Assembly (NCBI RefSeq): GCF_009017415.1
Contig: NC_092403.1
Span: 1,426,001-1,490,000, forward strand
Source: Aspergillus flavus
Taxonomy: Eukaryota; Ascomycota; Eurotiomycetes; Eurotiales; Aspergillaceae
DNA: 64,000 bases
Reading direction: 5' to 3'
The notes under the pieces are model-generated. The model had not been told where the DNA came from. It did not search any database and was given only the letters and a program-made list of their open reading frames with translations. Of the stretch, positions 29,624-40,945 are shown piece by piece. Position numbers and translations under genes: made by a program. Position 1 is the stretch's first letter, and each line of letters opens with the position of its first letter.

Positions 29624-31578
29624 CTATCGGTTGCGGACAAACCACCCGGACGCGGAGGTAGGTTTTAAGATAGGTGCCATCAGCATTGAGCGTTTCCCGT
29701 GGAAAGAATCATCGGAACTTGGTCCTGGTGGCTCTTCAGGCCCCAGCACAGCTTTTGTCACCAGGTTCACCGTCTGAGTGTTTGACAGCTCAGCCTTCGC
29801 CCAGTCTTTGCAACAGAACAGGTTGAAGGGTGAAACCGTGTCGCCGTCCTCGGGCGGCGTTGGCAGCCACAGGTCTTCCGTTGTGAAATGCCAATCTCCG
29901 TCGAGGCCATTGGGTTTTGTCAACAATGTCAGTTTATGAAGGGTGCACCCGTTGGCCTTCGTGGATGTCTGTTCGGTATAGAAATCATGCACGCGGACAT
30001 GCTCGGGGATGATGGATGCGTCCTCGGTGGTAGAGACCTCGTGCGGATCCAGACCCGCTTCTTCGAATTCCATGATCTGTAAGAATACATCATGGTAGTG
30101 GCTGACTTCATACCACCATTCTTTTCTCGGCATCCGCCGAAGCAGATCTAATCCTTTGCGACGGAGGTGCGGCCAGCGGCACTTCCAGGCGACAGCGTGG
30201 AGGGGGTATAGCAAACCGAAATCGAGACAGAGTGTCTTTGATAGCTCATCCGGGTAGCGATCGGGATCCGATACGATCTTCTCGCCAATGCGGACAATCT
30301 CCTCGAAGTCCTCGCGGTGCTCGTCCCAGGCGCATTCGGAGCCCACGCGGTACGTGGTCGTCCCCATAACGGTCGAGTACCACATCAGGCGAAGGACTTC
30401 AGCCGCATCCTGTTCGTTCTTGTCCCACGTTGCGCTTTGCCGTCGAACAAGATCATCGAAGTTCGTTTTCCAGCGGTCGCGCGTTTGCCGAAGTCCGCTT
30501 ATTATTGTTAGCAATCCAGCATCTGGTAGCTTTCCTAACTTTAAATTCTGATCCAATAATTGAAATACGGCTGCAGTGGCGGTGACCAAGTCCACCATAG
30601 CTACCCTGACTTCGCGGAGGCTTTCAAACCTGTCCGTTAGAATGAGCAGACCGGTATCAACCGGGTTCAGCAAGACCTTTCGGCGTGTGCCGGGATGAAA
30701 CTCGGAACTGTTGAGATTGAAAAGACTAAGAATCGGAGCCAGTTCCGTTTCCACAAAGTACGACTGGAACGAAGAATACCCTTGGCCCCACGGCACCCTC
30801 GGCCGACTACCGGTCTTCTCGCGCCATGCCCACAGGAGGTTAATACCGTTCGATATATGCGACGCTGCAGCGGACGCGTTCCCCCTAAGAAACTCAAAGG
30901 CCGTGAACAGAATGCTCGCCACCACGACTACGGGAATGGCGCCCGTATCGGCGGCGCTTTTCTCTATCGTCGAGCGAAGAGCCCGGGTATACAGCTGGAT
31001 GGCCGGATGTGGATCGCCACCTGCGGTATTAAACGAGGGGAGCAGTTTACAACCTCCTTTGTGCTCATGCAGTGAGCCTATGGCAGCGATGGCTTGGCGG
31101 ATAGCGGGTTCCACAAGACTGAGTTGGAGGACAGTGACTTTCCAGAACGAGCCTTCAAAGAACCCGGAGAGCTGGGAGGACGACTTGTGAAAGAAAAATT
31201 CCAGCGCGCGTGACTCCGTACTCGACTTGGCCGTCACGGCTGTCAGGAGCGGCTGGGAGATATTTGATGATGTTGTCTGCGAAGCGTAGCCGTCGCATTT
31301 TCGTCCTGTACTTACGCACCTGAGACAGATTGTCAGTCCATGGCCCCATCTACCCTCATTGGGTCTGCTGTGTTAGTCGTACCGAGCGCAGGCGGGCTTG
31401 CCTTCGTCACACTTCACTTTCCGGATCCTGCATCGCAGATAGTTTAGCACCGATCCTCTCCTTGTTTGAGCTCCGCTCGGGATTTGGCTCTAATAGCCAG
31501 TAGCACTAACTTGCAGGTGATACAGCCCGTCCGCACTTTCGGCTTACTCGCCCGCTTCCGTTTCGCTGGGGTCGGCAT
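29624..31578 (-). CDS. Zn2Cys6 transcription factor with long C-terminal domain
   Basis: Exons 31578-31511, 31427-31383 and 31319-29624 give 602 residues. The first two exons are short (68 and 45 bases). Introns of 83 and 63 bases split the zinc cluster, which after joining reads Cys19-x2-Cys22-x6-Cys29-x6-Cys36-x2-Cys39-x6-Cys46, preceded by a basic KRKRASKPKVR stretch. The large third exon carries the fungal transcription-factor helical region (LSLVEPAIRQAIAAIGSLHE, GIPVVVVAS-type helices, ILFTAFEFLRGNASAAASHI). That exon alone looks like a complete ORF starting at 31237, so the DNA-binding domain is easily missed. No neighbour clearly marks its targets. Confidence 0.88.
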
Positions 31579-32812
31579 TTCAGATACAACTAACAATCAG
31601 AGCTCTATGAGACGTCTATGTTTAGAATCATTGTCCTGGCGAGAATACGAGGCGAACAATAATCGACGGCTTATATCACGTGATCTAGCGGTACGTCATA
31701 CGCATTGCCAATTTTGGGGAACAGAATGCGAGAGGCACACCTGAAGACCAGCCTGGAGGGTTACAGTTACATATGACTTTTTTCCTGGAAGATGAGATAG
31801 ACCTCAGCCTTAACCATGATTGGTAACAGGTCGCGTGGTCCTCATTTGTAGAAGTCGTGTCGTACAAACTATATATACCCAACGGTCCGTCGAGACGGGA
31901 ACGGGAATATACATCCCGGGTCAATATGCATCAGTCTCGATTTAACTATAAGGGTGGAGATCGAGTACCAGTGTCCCGTCCCGAGGCCTTCGCCCGGACG
32001 CTAATCTCAGATGTCCCTTATCTCGATATGCACCTAAAGAAAAGCCTAACAGAATTTGCGTTACTGTAGAGTCTACCGCCAGGAAGGTGTTAGGCCACCC
32101 ATCGCCGAGGCGTCCACAGTTACGATGCATAAAGCCCGATATGACAGCAGGTGGTCTTATTTGGGAGGAAGGGTCCCATCTGGAAGAAAAAAAGAATCAG
32201 CTTCAGCGGGGCTTCCATTGTCTATACAAGCTGCCGTGCCGTGCAAAGTGGGATGGAAACGTATCACACACGAGTTGACAATGAAACTGTCGGCAATGCT
32301 TGACAGACAGGGTATAGCGTGGACTCTGGATGTCCGCGAAACCTTCCAATGTGAATCCTATATCGAGTACGTACTTCGGGTATTTCAAACAGCCAGGGTC
32401 AGGTCACACAAAGAAAGCATTCGATAGCTTTATTCGGGAACACGGAGCTCCAATAACCCGACACTAGATACCTAACAATGGAAGTTTAATCACGACTGTT
32501 GACATGGTAGATGATTGCCAAGGCGGCTCATTAGCTTAACATGAAACCGATCCTAGTAGTGAACCAATGTGAAAGGGATAGAGAGTGGCGGTTCCATGCC
32601 TTCGTAAGACGTAGCGGACGAGTCTCGGATACATTTTTCACAATTAGGACATACAGTAGTCAGCTTAGAGTATAGACAATCCAAATAAAATTCGCATAGT
32701 AATCAACGTCCCATGCTCCACGGCAGGACACATGCAATAATTCGCTCAGAAAATACTTGACAATCCCAATGCATAGATGCAAATTCATTAATTATCGATC
32801 ATCGGTAGGCAG
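31579..32812. other. intergenic, 1.2 kb
   Basis: Upstream flank of the second Zn2Cys6 gene, then 3' flank of the methyltransferase gene. Short ORFs near 32056-32427 show no family features. Confidence 0.35.
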
Positions 32813-34462
32813 TCACAGCGCTCTCTGCCCATAAATGATATGCAGTCGCGAGTACAGATGGAGCGACGTATCGCGCAATTCCTTCCGCATACCTGCCACC
32901 AGCGCCTCAATCTCGATCCGGTGCCAACCAAGCATCCGCGTAAACAGCGCATAGCAATAGGGCGGCATGGCTTCGATCATGTTGACCTGGTGGTAACGAC
33001 CGAGCTCCTTCATCTTGGGGTCCTTGGGCCAGGGGCTTTGGGGGAGCTGTTGTTGCCGTTAGCGTTTCCTTGTGCACCGGGCACGGTAGAAGTTACGTAC
33101 CTTATAAACGTCCTCGCGAACGTTGACGAAGCCGGCGTTTTCCATCTGCGACCTCCAATTCTTCACGGTGTCGAAATCCTTGCCGAATTTCTTGGCACTG
33201 ATGTGCATGTTCTTGACTCCCTCCATCATCGATGTTGCTTTGAGATGTGTGTCATCGTCGGAGAAGCAGTTGACTTCGATCGAGGCGATTTCAAACCATC
33301 CACCGGGCTTCAGGTTCGCCAGGGCCTGTCGGAACAGGCGGTCGTGGTCGCGGATGAAGCCTTCTAATTCACGGCCGTGGATGTAATCGAAGGGCTGGCT
33401 GTAAGACCAGGGTGCTTCGAAGTCATCCACCTCGAAGCGGAGGTTGGGAGGGATCCTAATCAATTAGTAACATTCGATAGGCTGGGACGCATCGCTCATA
33501 CCATGACGGTTGAATAGGACTGAGATCGTTTCCTGAGCCGACCAGTCAATACAGAGTTTCTTGTAGCCAGAACGAGATACCGTACCAATCACTTCGGATT
33601 CGGGATGTTCGCTGATATCGTCAGTATTCCGCCACTGTCTCTCACATCCGGTCGGACTTACTCTGCAAAATCGATGGCCCAGATTCCAGTTCCGGTACCA
33701 ATATCCAGGACCCGAGCGGGGTTCTTAATAGGGGCCGCGTGCAGCTCTCCTTTCAGAATCATCCGATAGATGTGGTGGCTCTGTTCTCGTTAGTGCGGCC
33801 ATTCTATCATTCACCGATGATTCCAGCGGGCTCAACCAACCAAGTCCAGACGGTCTTGTTCTTGTTCATCATTAGGCTATCTCAGTTAGTAGACCTCCTA
33901 AAACAGGGCAATGTAGTACTCACCAGAATGTATTCACCCTCATGGTACGAATGATATCTGCGACCATTCTATAAGATATACTTAGTAAGCGCCGCCATAT
34001 CGCGGTTGAGCCAAGAAATACCTCATATCTGTGCCGTTAGCAACATCCCGACAGAAATGTGAATCGGATACTTACTGATAATTCATAGCACTCGACGTAA
34101 TACTGGTGGTATAGCTGGCATCTCCCAGACTACAATTGTCAGCCAATCGAATTGGGCGAGATAGAACTTCGCCACTTACGATCCCGCATATAAGGAATCA
34201 CCGTCGGCATCCGAAAAGGTCTGGTAAGTTCTAGTTAGCTGGATCTCACCCCAATACTAAAAAGATAAGAAGAACCAACATCAGGCTCGATGATGCCCTG
34301 AATATGTCCCTGTGGGATTTCTGGTTGCTGTTCCTGTTCGGGTTCCGGCTCAGCTTGCGGTTGAGGTTCAGGTTGAGGTTCCGGTTCAACTTCTGGTGGT
34401 GGGCTCTCCGGTGGAGTTTCCTCCCGGGGGCGTTTCTGTGGTGGTTCGCTACGGGATGCCAT
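32813..34462 (-). CDS. LaeA-like SAM-dependent methyltransferase, 11 exons
   Basis: Exons (transcript order): 34462-34280, 34220-34180, 34129-34076, 34028-34022, 33968-33924, 33876-33841, 33780-33662, 33611-33586, 33532-33502, 33455-33101 and 33046-32813, for 376 residues. Introns are 46-60 bases. The N-terminal 55 residues are acidic/proline/glutamine repeats (PEPQPEPQPQAEPEPE). Splicing rebuilds the family signature YENGRRYHSYHEGEYILPND, then RLDLSHHIYRMILKGELHAA, the SAM motif ARVLDIGTGTGIWAIDFADE (GTGTG about 150-154), NDLSPIQPSWIPPNLRFEVD and the C-terminal YHQVNMIEAMPPY. Such proteins resemble the secondary-metabolism regulator LaeA, but most paralogs have no known substrate. Exon 4 is only 7 bases. 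Confidence 0.88.
34022..34028 (-). other. 7-base coding microexon of the LaeA-like gene
   Basis: The seven bases ATATGAG supply the third base of a Gln codon plus Tyr and Glu of the YENGRRYH motif. They are flanked by AG (…GGCACAG) and GT (GTATTT) with introns of 47 and 53 bases. Confidence 0.65.
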
Positions 34463-35129
34463 TCTTGTTCAAGAATTGCGGATGGCAGTAATACGAAGAC
34501 AATTTCAGGGAGGAGGCAAAAGTAGGTGATTGTGGAATGGTAGGAATAGAAACCAGAATAATCCGGGGAATGGGAAAAAGAAAAAAAAAATAATAAATCA
34601 ATACCCCTACTAGCTAATTATAAGAATAATAGTAATAGAATCAATAGCGGTAAAAAAGAAAATATTCCACGGGAAAAGGAAGGGAAAATCGGCAGGAAAG
34701 GGGAGAAAAAGGTGCTGAAGAACGAGCAATTGTGGTCCCAACTGCAGCGAGTCTTTAAATCGGACTCGTCGATAGGCTGCATAGCGGGACCGCCGTTGAG
34801 AGATTTGCGGTGTCTCAAAAAGCTGGCCAACTTTCGCGAAGCAAAAGACACAAGTCCCGTTCGGCTCCTGGCACTATTCAATGATCAATCCCATTCCATC
34901 ATAATATTACGCCCGTCACTCGTTCGTTCGCATTTGCACGGATGCACCAGCAATGTGCCGCGACCGTCGATCGAGGAGGTCCTGTGGCTCTTTTGGGAGG
35001 CCAACAGCTTTAGCCACTTATTAGTCGGCATTAGTGACCATCTAAGTGATCGGTTAACTGGTTGGTTGAAGGTCTAGTGGATCCACTGGACGGATCTTTT
35101 GCCATTTTTTCTGTGCTCAGGCGTTTTGT

Positions 35130-35130
<1 letters not shown>
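34463..35130. other. intergenic, upstream of LaeA-like gene
   Basis: Purine-rich, including an A-rich stretch near 34575-34600. No gene supported. Confidence 0.35.

Positions 35131-35131
<1 letters not shown>

Positions 35132-35174
<43 letters not shown>
35132..35174. repeat. poly-T tract, 43 bases
   Basis: An uninterrupted run of T. Its exact length may be a sequencing or assembly estimate. Confidence 0.9.
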
Positions 35175-36471
35175 CCCTCTCTCAATGCCCCCCTCGATTA
35201 GGGCATAACCACATCCCAATTCTTTGTATCGAAAAAGGGAGAGACAAAGGCAACCGTTTCGCCACGTCCAGTTGGGTAGCCAGAAAGATTGATCGCACGC
35301 CTATTGATAACAATTCGCTACGTAGTAACTATAGTATAGGAGGGGTTAGGTAATTCTTCTACTCTCCTGATCCTAGAGAAAAATTGCCTCCCGGCGTCGG
35401 CACCACCTCCACTACCCGCTGTCAGCAATTCCAATCACGCCACGTCACCGTGGTCTCAATTCTTCAGGCTCATGTGGTCCACGAAAGGCCATGGAAAAGA
35501 ATCCCGAGCATCTGTAGGGATCGGACTGAGCCGTTTCTACTGATTCCATGTGGCGGTGGGGGGCTTCCGTCTCAATGCACGAATCTTGTGCATAGCGAAG
35601 TCATTGACCCTTGCTGGCTCCACAACCCCCCTCGACGGATCGATGCATCACATCCTTAAAAAGGCAAGAGCCGTTGGTGTGTTGGCAAATGCGACTCTAA
35701 CTTCTAAGTCTAAACCCTGTTTGTGTGCTTCTTAGCTCATCATGAACTGAGCAGTCTAGAACAAGCTACGAGAGCGAAGGAAGGGCTTTTGCAGCTGCCC
35801 GCAAGATTCAAAAGTACGAGAAGCCTGACAGCCAATCAGGCCCTTGCCTTTCGCTAGTGCGCACGGTATCTTTTGCAATTTAATTACTTCCTGCTCGGCG
35901 TTCCGTGGTTCGTCGAGCCTGGAACCCGAGTTTAACTCGCACTGGAGATCGGAAGACACGAGGGGAGGAGATCGCATGTTAGCAGGTCACTCCGGAGGAC
36001 GGAGCTACATCTCGTTTGATTTATCGTCCATCAACTTTGATTTTAAGTTTGATAAGATGGCTGTTGGGGACAGAACAGGATCACATACTACCGAGCGGCT
36101 AGATAACGGTCTGTCCTACTTCCTGACTCGTCGTACACAATCAATTAGATCCTGATTAGGGCTAAAATCCGGCGCACACGTAGTGGCAGACTAAGTTCTA
36201 ACGCCTTCTCTCACCAATCTTAGTGTGTTCCTTCCAGGAATCGTGCATAAGGTGCATATCCCGTAGTTGGGGAGGGGCACCGTCTCTTGGCGAGCGATAA
36301 TACCTTCCGATATACGAGGGTCATCGGATGAAGAGGGGCGGCTCGTCGGATGTTCCCCGTTTCTCTCAAGCTGCGAGGGCTTGTGCACCTCAACAAGCCT
36401 ATCACTCTGTCCCCTTCCTCAGTATCTTCGTATTCAGTTTATGCCTCCCTTCTGACGAGCAGTAGCGAAGA
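35175..36471. other. intergenic, upstream of third Zn2Cys6 gene
   Basis: Several short ORFs on both strands, none with recognisable features. No RNA gene seen. Confidence 0.35.
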
Positions 36472-38021
36472 ATGGTTGGCGTACCGCGCAGCACTGGCTG
36501 TCGCGCCTGTCTCCAGCGGCGGGTCAAAGTGGGTGCTCCATTGTTAATCTGCCTCGGCCACGTTCCCACTCCAGAGAAAAAAAAAAAAAAAATAAGATTT
36601 TAAAAATAAGGCTTTAAGAAAAAGAACAAGAATATCATATTGAAGCAGAAAATGCCCATCCTAATGAAAAAGAATAGTGCGATCAAACCCGACCAGAATG
36701 TCTACGCTGTCAAAAGCGCAAAATAACCTGCCCTGGCTACCAAAAGAGATTCCAATTCTACCATAAAACCGCCCCAGCCGTCGTTAAATCCACCCGCACT
36801 TCCAAATCCGACGACGCACGTCCATCTAAACCCACGCCGAACGGATACCACCACCAGCAGGCACTCGTGCTCGCCCGACCTACGATCGACCAATCCGTCG
36901 CGCCGAACTTGACGGCGACTGCTCTGGACACACAGCTGAAAGAGGTCTTCTCCGATGTCGTCTACGCGGTCTTCCCGAACTTGTACGCCGCGTTTTCTGC
37001 CCGCGTCGATCTCACCTGGGTCGACTTTGTGCGACATCATTCCGCTGCGCAGTCGAGCGCCGTTAATTGGGGTATTCGTTGTTTGATCACCTGGTTCTTG
37101 GCGCGACGACATCACGACCATGACCAGCTCCAGGCGAGTCGACACATGTATAACAGGGCGTTGCGGAGTCTCGCCCAGTCCCTTCGCGATCCCGCTCGCG
37201 TCAAGTCGGATGGCACCCTGGCTGCAGCGATAGCGCTCGGCGTATACGAAGTATTGGACGGTGTAGGATCGAATTCATGGCTGGTGCATTCGCGCGGAAT
37301 CGGGGCGTTGTTCCGATTGCGTGGTCCGGATGCCCATCGCTCAGGCTTCGGGCGTACCATGTACACCACGTACAGGGCGTTTCTGGTAGCGGAAGCCTTC
37401 ACTTGTCAGGAGCCGTGCTTTTTGGAAAGCGAGGAGTGGCGGACGATGAATCGGGAGGCGTTGCTAGCGGAGGAACGGGACGGGAAGGGCAGCCGACTGG
37501 GTGAGATCACAGAGAATGCGTTCGAGGAGGTGTTACTCTGTCCGGGGTACCTGGTGCGCACCCGTGATATGATTGCTGGGAACGCATCCGAATCGTCGAG
37601 GGAGTCCCTCACCGCGGAGATTCGTTGCAGTCGAGACCTCTTGCGGGGTTTGCAACGGCGGTTGGCTGCGCTGTTGGAGCTTCAGATGAACACTCAGCCG
37701 GTGCAGAAGAGAAGTCCTCTGGATGGGTCTATCCCGAAGCAGTTCGTGCACACCATTGCGCATCGATCGTTGCGAGGTATGGACTCGGCGTTAGCACTCC
37801 TTGACCAGCTCCTCGTGCTGCTTGCTGCTAGCAAAGTCCGGATGCTCGGTTCCGATGAGAATAATCCCGCTCAGAGTCCCTGGAACAGGGTCACGTATCA
37901 ACCAGCTCCGGAAGGGACAATATCCGTGACCGACGAGGGCACTGGCACGAACGAGGTGAAATCCCTCGATTGGCTTGATCAGCTTGCATTGTCCATGGGG
38001 ACTCTTGCGCTCAAGACATGA
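36472..38021 (+). CDS. Zn2Cys6 transcription factor
   Basis: Exons 36472-36528 and 36678-38021 give 466 residues. The 149-base intron carries a 16-base A run and ends CCTAATG...GAATAG. Joining restores Cys10-x2-Cys13-x6-Cys20-x6-Cys27-x2-Cys30-x6-Cys37 with the basic LQRRVK linker. The junction sits directly before the third cysteine, as in the first Zn2Cys6 gene here. The remainder has the helical fungal-TF pattern (LKEVFSDVVYAVFPNLYAAF, LAAAIALGVYEVLDGVGSNS, HSRGIGALFRLRGPDAHRSG), resembling short sugar- or secondary-metabolism regulators of unknown target. The region from 36867 alone would look like an ORF without a DNA-binding domain. Confidence 0.85.
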
Positions 38022-39428
38022 CGAACTTCAGCTCGTCATTTGGACCAGGTCGCCGGCTCTGTGCATGGTTATGTCGACCAGGATCCGACTTCTTATTTTC
38101 TCACCGAGTGAATCGGGCTTGTCAACCGGACTCTCCTTTGTTTTCGTTCAACTAAAAATGACTGCACACGATGCCACGTTGTCCCCGTAACCTGGAATGC
38201 GGGACAAATCTAGAATGTGGAATCGATGCCCCGGAGTGGTATTCCGAGTCTCGGTCGCTTCAAACCAGGCATAAATGTTCCTCTACCGAATTGCGTTCAT
38301 CCTAACCGAGCGTGACCACCAAAGTTTACACCGTAGGTAGAATTGGTCTGGATGGAAATCAGCTATGCGCATAGGGTCATATGTGGAATAGCTCATCGCA
38401 CAATCGGACATCCTTGCATACGGGGCGTTGAATGGTTTGGACGCACACCCGCAACATTGCCTTGGCAATTTCAGTCCAGAGAAAAATACATGAACCTCTG
38501 GCAACTTTGTTTCAAATTATATGATGTGTACCAATGCAATCGTTTATATCAATGAATAAAAATAAGACAATAAGAAAATAGGCCTATAGCAAAAAAGGGA
38601 AAGAGGTTGACTATTGGCAACACACCGGAAGTTGTATATTTATCCATCTAGCCTCTACAACATACTTATGGAGAAGGAACCCCACCAAAACACTACAAAT
38701 CTAGATAATAGGGAGTAATAATGGTCAGAAATATGGTTCCTCAAATTTACACAACCCTCTGAAAGTCAGTCCTGTAGGAAACCTGCTCCAAGTATATCTC
38801 CCATAGTCCACATCATCAACAGGGGCTACGTCGTATCCACATCAACCCCACCAATGAGACGGAAACCAAGGCCTACGCCATAGAGTTTATACGGACGTCG
38901 CTGAAGCGGGTGACAGCAGGAAGGTTGCCGAACATGACTCGAAGTGCCGAAGGAGGCAGACTTTTATTCGTCAGTGGCGCTACACGTACTTTTGTCGCCT
39001 AGGAAGGGGCATATTGATGGCCAATGGCGTTTTGTGAGGGCAAGACAAGACTTCCCTGCAGGTTTCGTCACCTTTGCCGCAATGATTGGCTTAGATGAGA
39101 TGTTGGATGTGTCAATCCATCTTGGACCTCTAAGCAGGTCACTTGCGGTCAGACGAAGTAGATCATTGCGAACACACATCACGATAGATAAATGCGTGGG
39201 ATGGCGGTCGGGGGTGCATGGGCATCGAAACTGCAGGGTGATTGCTTAGATGTGCCCTAAGTTGATATCGGAGATCGAGAGATTGCGGAGACTTCCTCGA
39301 TATGTAAGACATGAAAAAGACATCCAACTGACTGGGTGGTTTACCCGGTTGGACTCCATATGTACACCGGCTCCAGTTGGGTCGGAAGTCTCCGTGGGCA
39401 GATGTCAGTGTCCCAGACAGGGCAATGA
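38022..39428. other. intergenic, 1.4 kb
   Basis: Convergent 3' flanks of the third Zn2Cys6 gene and the MFS gene. A 101-codon plus ORF (38944-39249) has no motif. Nothing else seen. Confidence 0.35.
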
Positions 39429-40945
39429 TCAAGCACTGAGACGGTTTCCTTCTCCCTTCTTTGGCATCCGCGGCAGCCCTAACCACAGCAAGAGAATACC
39501 TCCGGACAAGCCGATGATGAAAGGCTGGAGAACCTCCACTCCTCGTGCCTGTGCAAGGGCACCGACCACAAAGGGTAGAACAGCGGCACCTCCTCCCCCG
39601 AACGCAGCCGCAAACCCAATGGCGCTGACATGCTGCGACTTCGGGAGAAGCTTGGTAGCTACGACCACGACAGCAGGGAAGAAAGGGCCAAGGAAAAAGC
39701 CTTGGAGGGAGACAGCGACCGCCGAAGCATAAAAATTAGGCACAAGCCAGAGAATTAGACCCAGTCCAATAGCCAGTAGTGAGTATACCTGTTGATTGGT
39801 TAGCTGCGATGGGGCTGTAGGTGAGACTTCTTACGTACCACAATAGAGACCTTCTCTCCAATTCGCGGCGTCACGAAGCCCAGTACCACCCGGCCTACGG
39901 TGAGTCCTAGCCAAAATCCAGTAGCCGTCATACCGCTGGCAAATGCTTCTCCGTTGCGGATTTGCATCATGAATGTTACGATCCATCCGCCGAGTGCAAC
40001 TTCAATTCCTACATAACCGAGAAGGAAAAATGCACACAGCCAAGTTACCCTGGCATACGTTTTCTTAAAGAGAACTTGACGGAGACCACCTTTGCTTTCA
40101 TCGGCGCAAGCGTCTTCGACAGGTGTACCGGGCGAATCCCAGAAAGCCGTGAGAAGGAACGCGAATTCGAGCGCCGCGCAGCCAATCTAGAAATGTTAGT
40201 GATTGTTTGGCAGTTGGCTAGACTTTTGCGTACCATGATGTAATAGAAGTAATACCATTCCAGATGAGCTTTAGTAATCAAGGAAGTGGCTATCAAAGGA
40301 CTTAGTACTCCGCCAGCGCCATAGAAACCGTGTAGTAGTCCAAGGAGCTGGTTTGCATTCGCCATATTCCCGAGCCAGGCATTCCACGCGGCATCGCTAA
40401 GTCCATTGCCAAAGCCCGCAAAGATGAATGACACAACCAAGACCGGGTATGGTGGATGCAGACAATTGACTATATACGCAATGACATGGCACCCAGGAGA
40501 CAGCCATGCAACGCCACGACGGCCAAGCTTAGCGTGAATTCGATTGTTTAGACAAGCAGCGAGAGTGTAGCCACCAAGTGGTGAGAAGAATACAAGTGAC
40601 ACAACCGTGTAGGATAAATTGTAGTGAGATTCAAGCTGTATGTTTTTAGCATTGATCAAACACGTCTATCTGGGATATTGGGAGACCGACGTAAGGTATC
40701 AAAGGCTATTAATGTCAGTAGTGATCACATATATTGGAAGTTATGAGATCGCTCACCCCATACGCAGCGTCATTCATGCCCATAACTAGAAAGCTCCAAT
40801 AAGTAGCCAATGTTTTGAGTATATTGGACCGGGGATGGTTCCATCGCCCTGCTTGATGGAATATCTGGGGAGGCTCCTGCGTTGACAACTCAAACGACGG
40901 TTGTTCTTCCCGATCGTTGGAAACGGGGCCATCCGCTGCCGCCAT
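39429..40945 (-). CDS. MFS permease (BSC6/FucP-like)
   Basis: Exons 40945-40757, 40705-40691, 40635-40234, 40186-39839 and 39788-39429 give 437 residues. Introns are 47-55 bases. Exon 2 is only 15 bases and codes PLIPY, completing the family phrase NDAAYGPLIPYLESHYNLSY. Other family stretches are FIFAGFGNGLSDAAWNAWLG, LLHGFYGAGGVLSPLIATSL, GVEVALGGW-type WIVTFM and FWLGLTVGRVVLGFVTPRIG. About 12 transmembrane segments follow an N-terminal cytosolic stretch of about 45 residues. Fungal relatives include the yeast protein Bsc6; transported substrates are mostly unknown, perhaps sugars or small metabolites. The gene converges on the third Zn2Cys6 gene across about 1.4 kb. Confidence 0.85.

Noticed and set aside
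29624..31237. Treating the third exon of the second Zn2Cys6 gene as the complete protein
   Set aside because: Two upstream exons with good splice sites supply a perfect zinc cluster, so the shorter reading is a truncation.
35031..35219. Minus-strand ORF with a long lysine run
   Set aside because: It is the translation of the 43-base poly-T tract.
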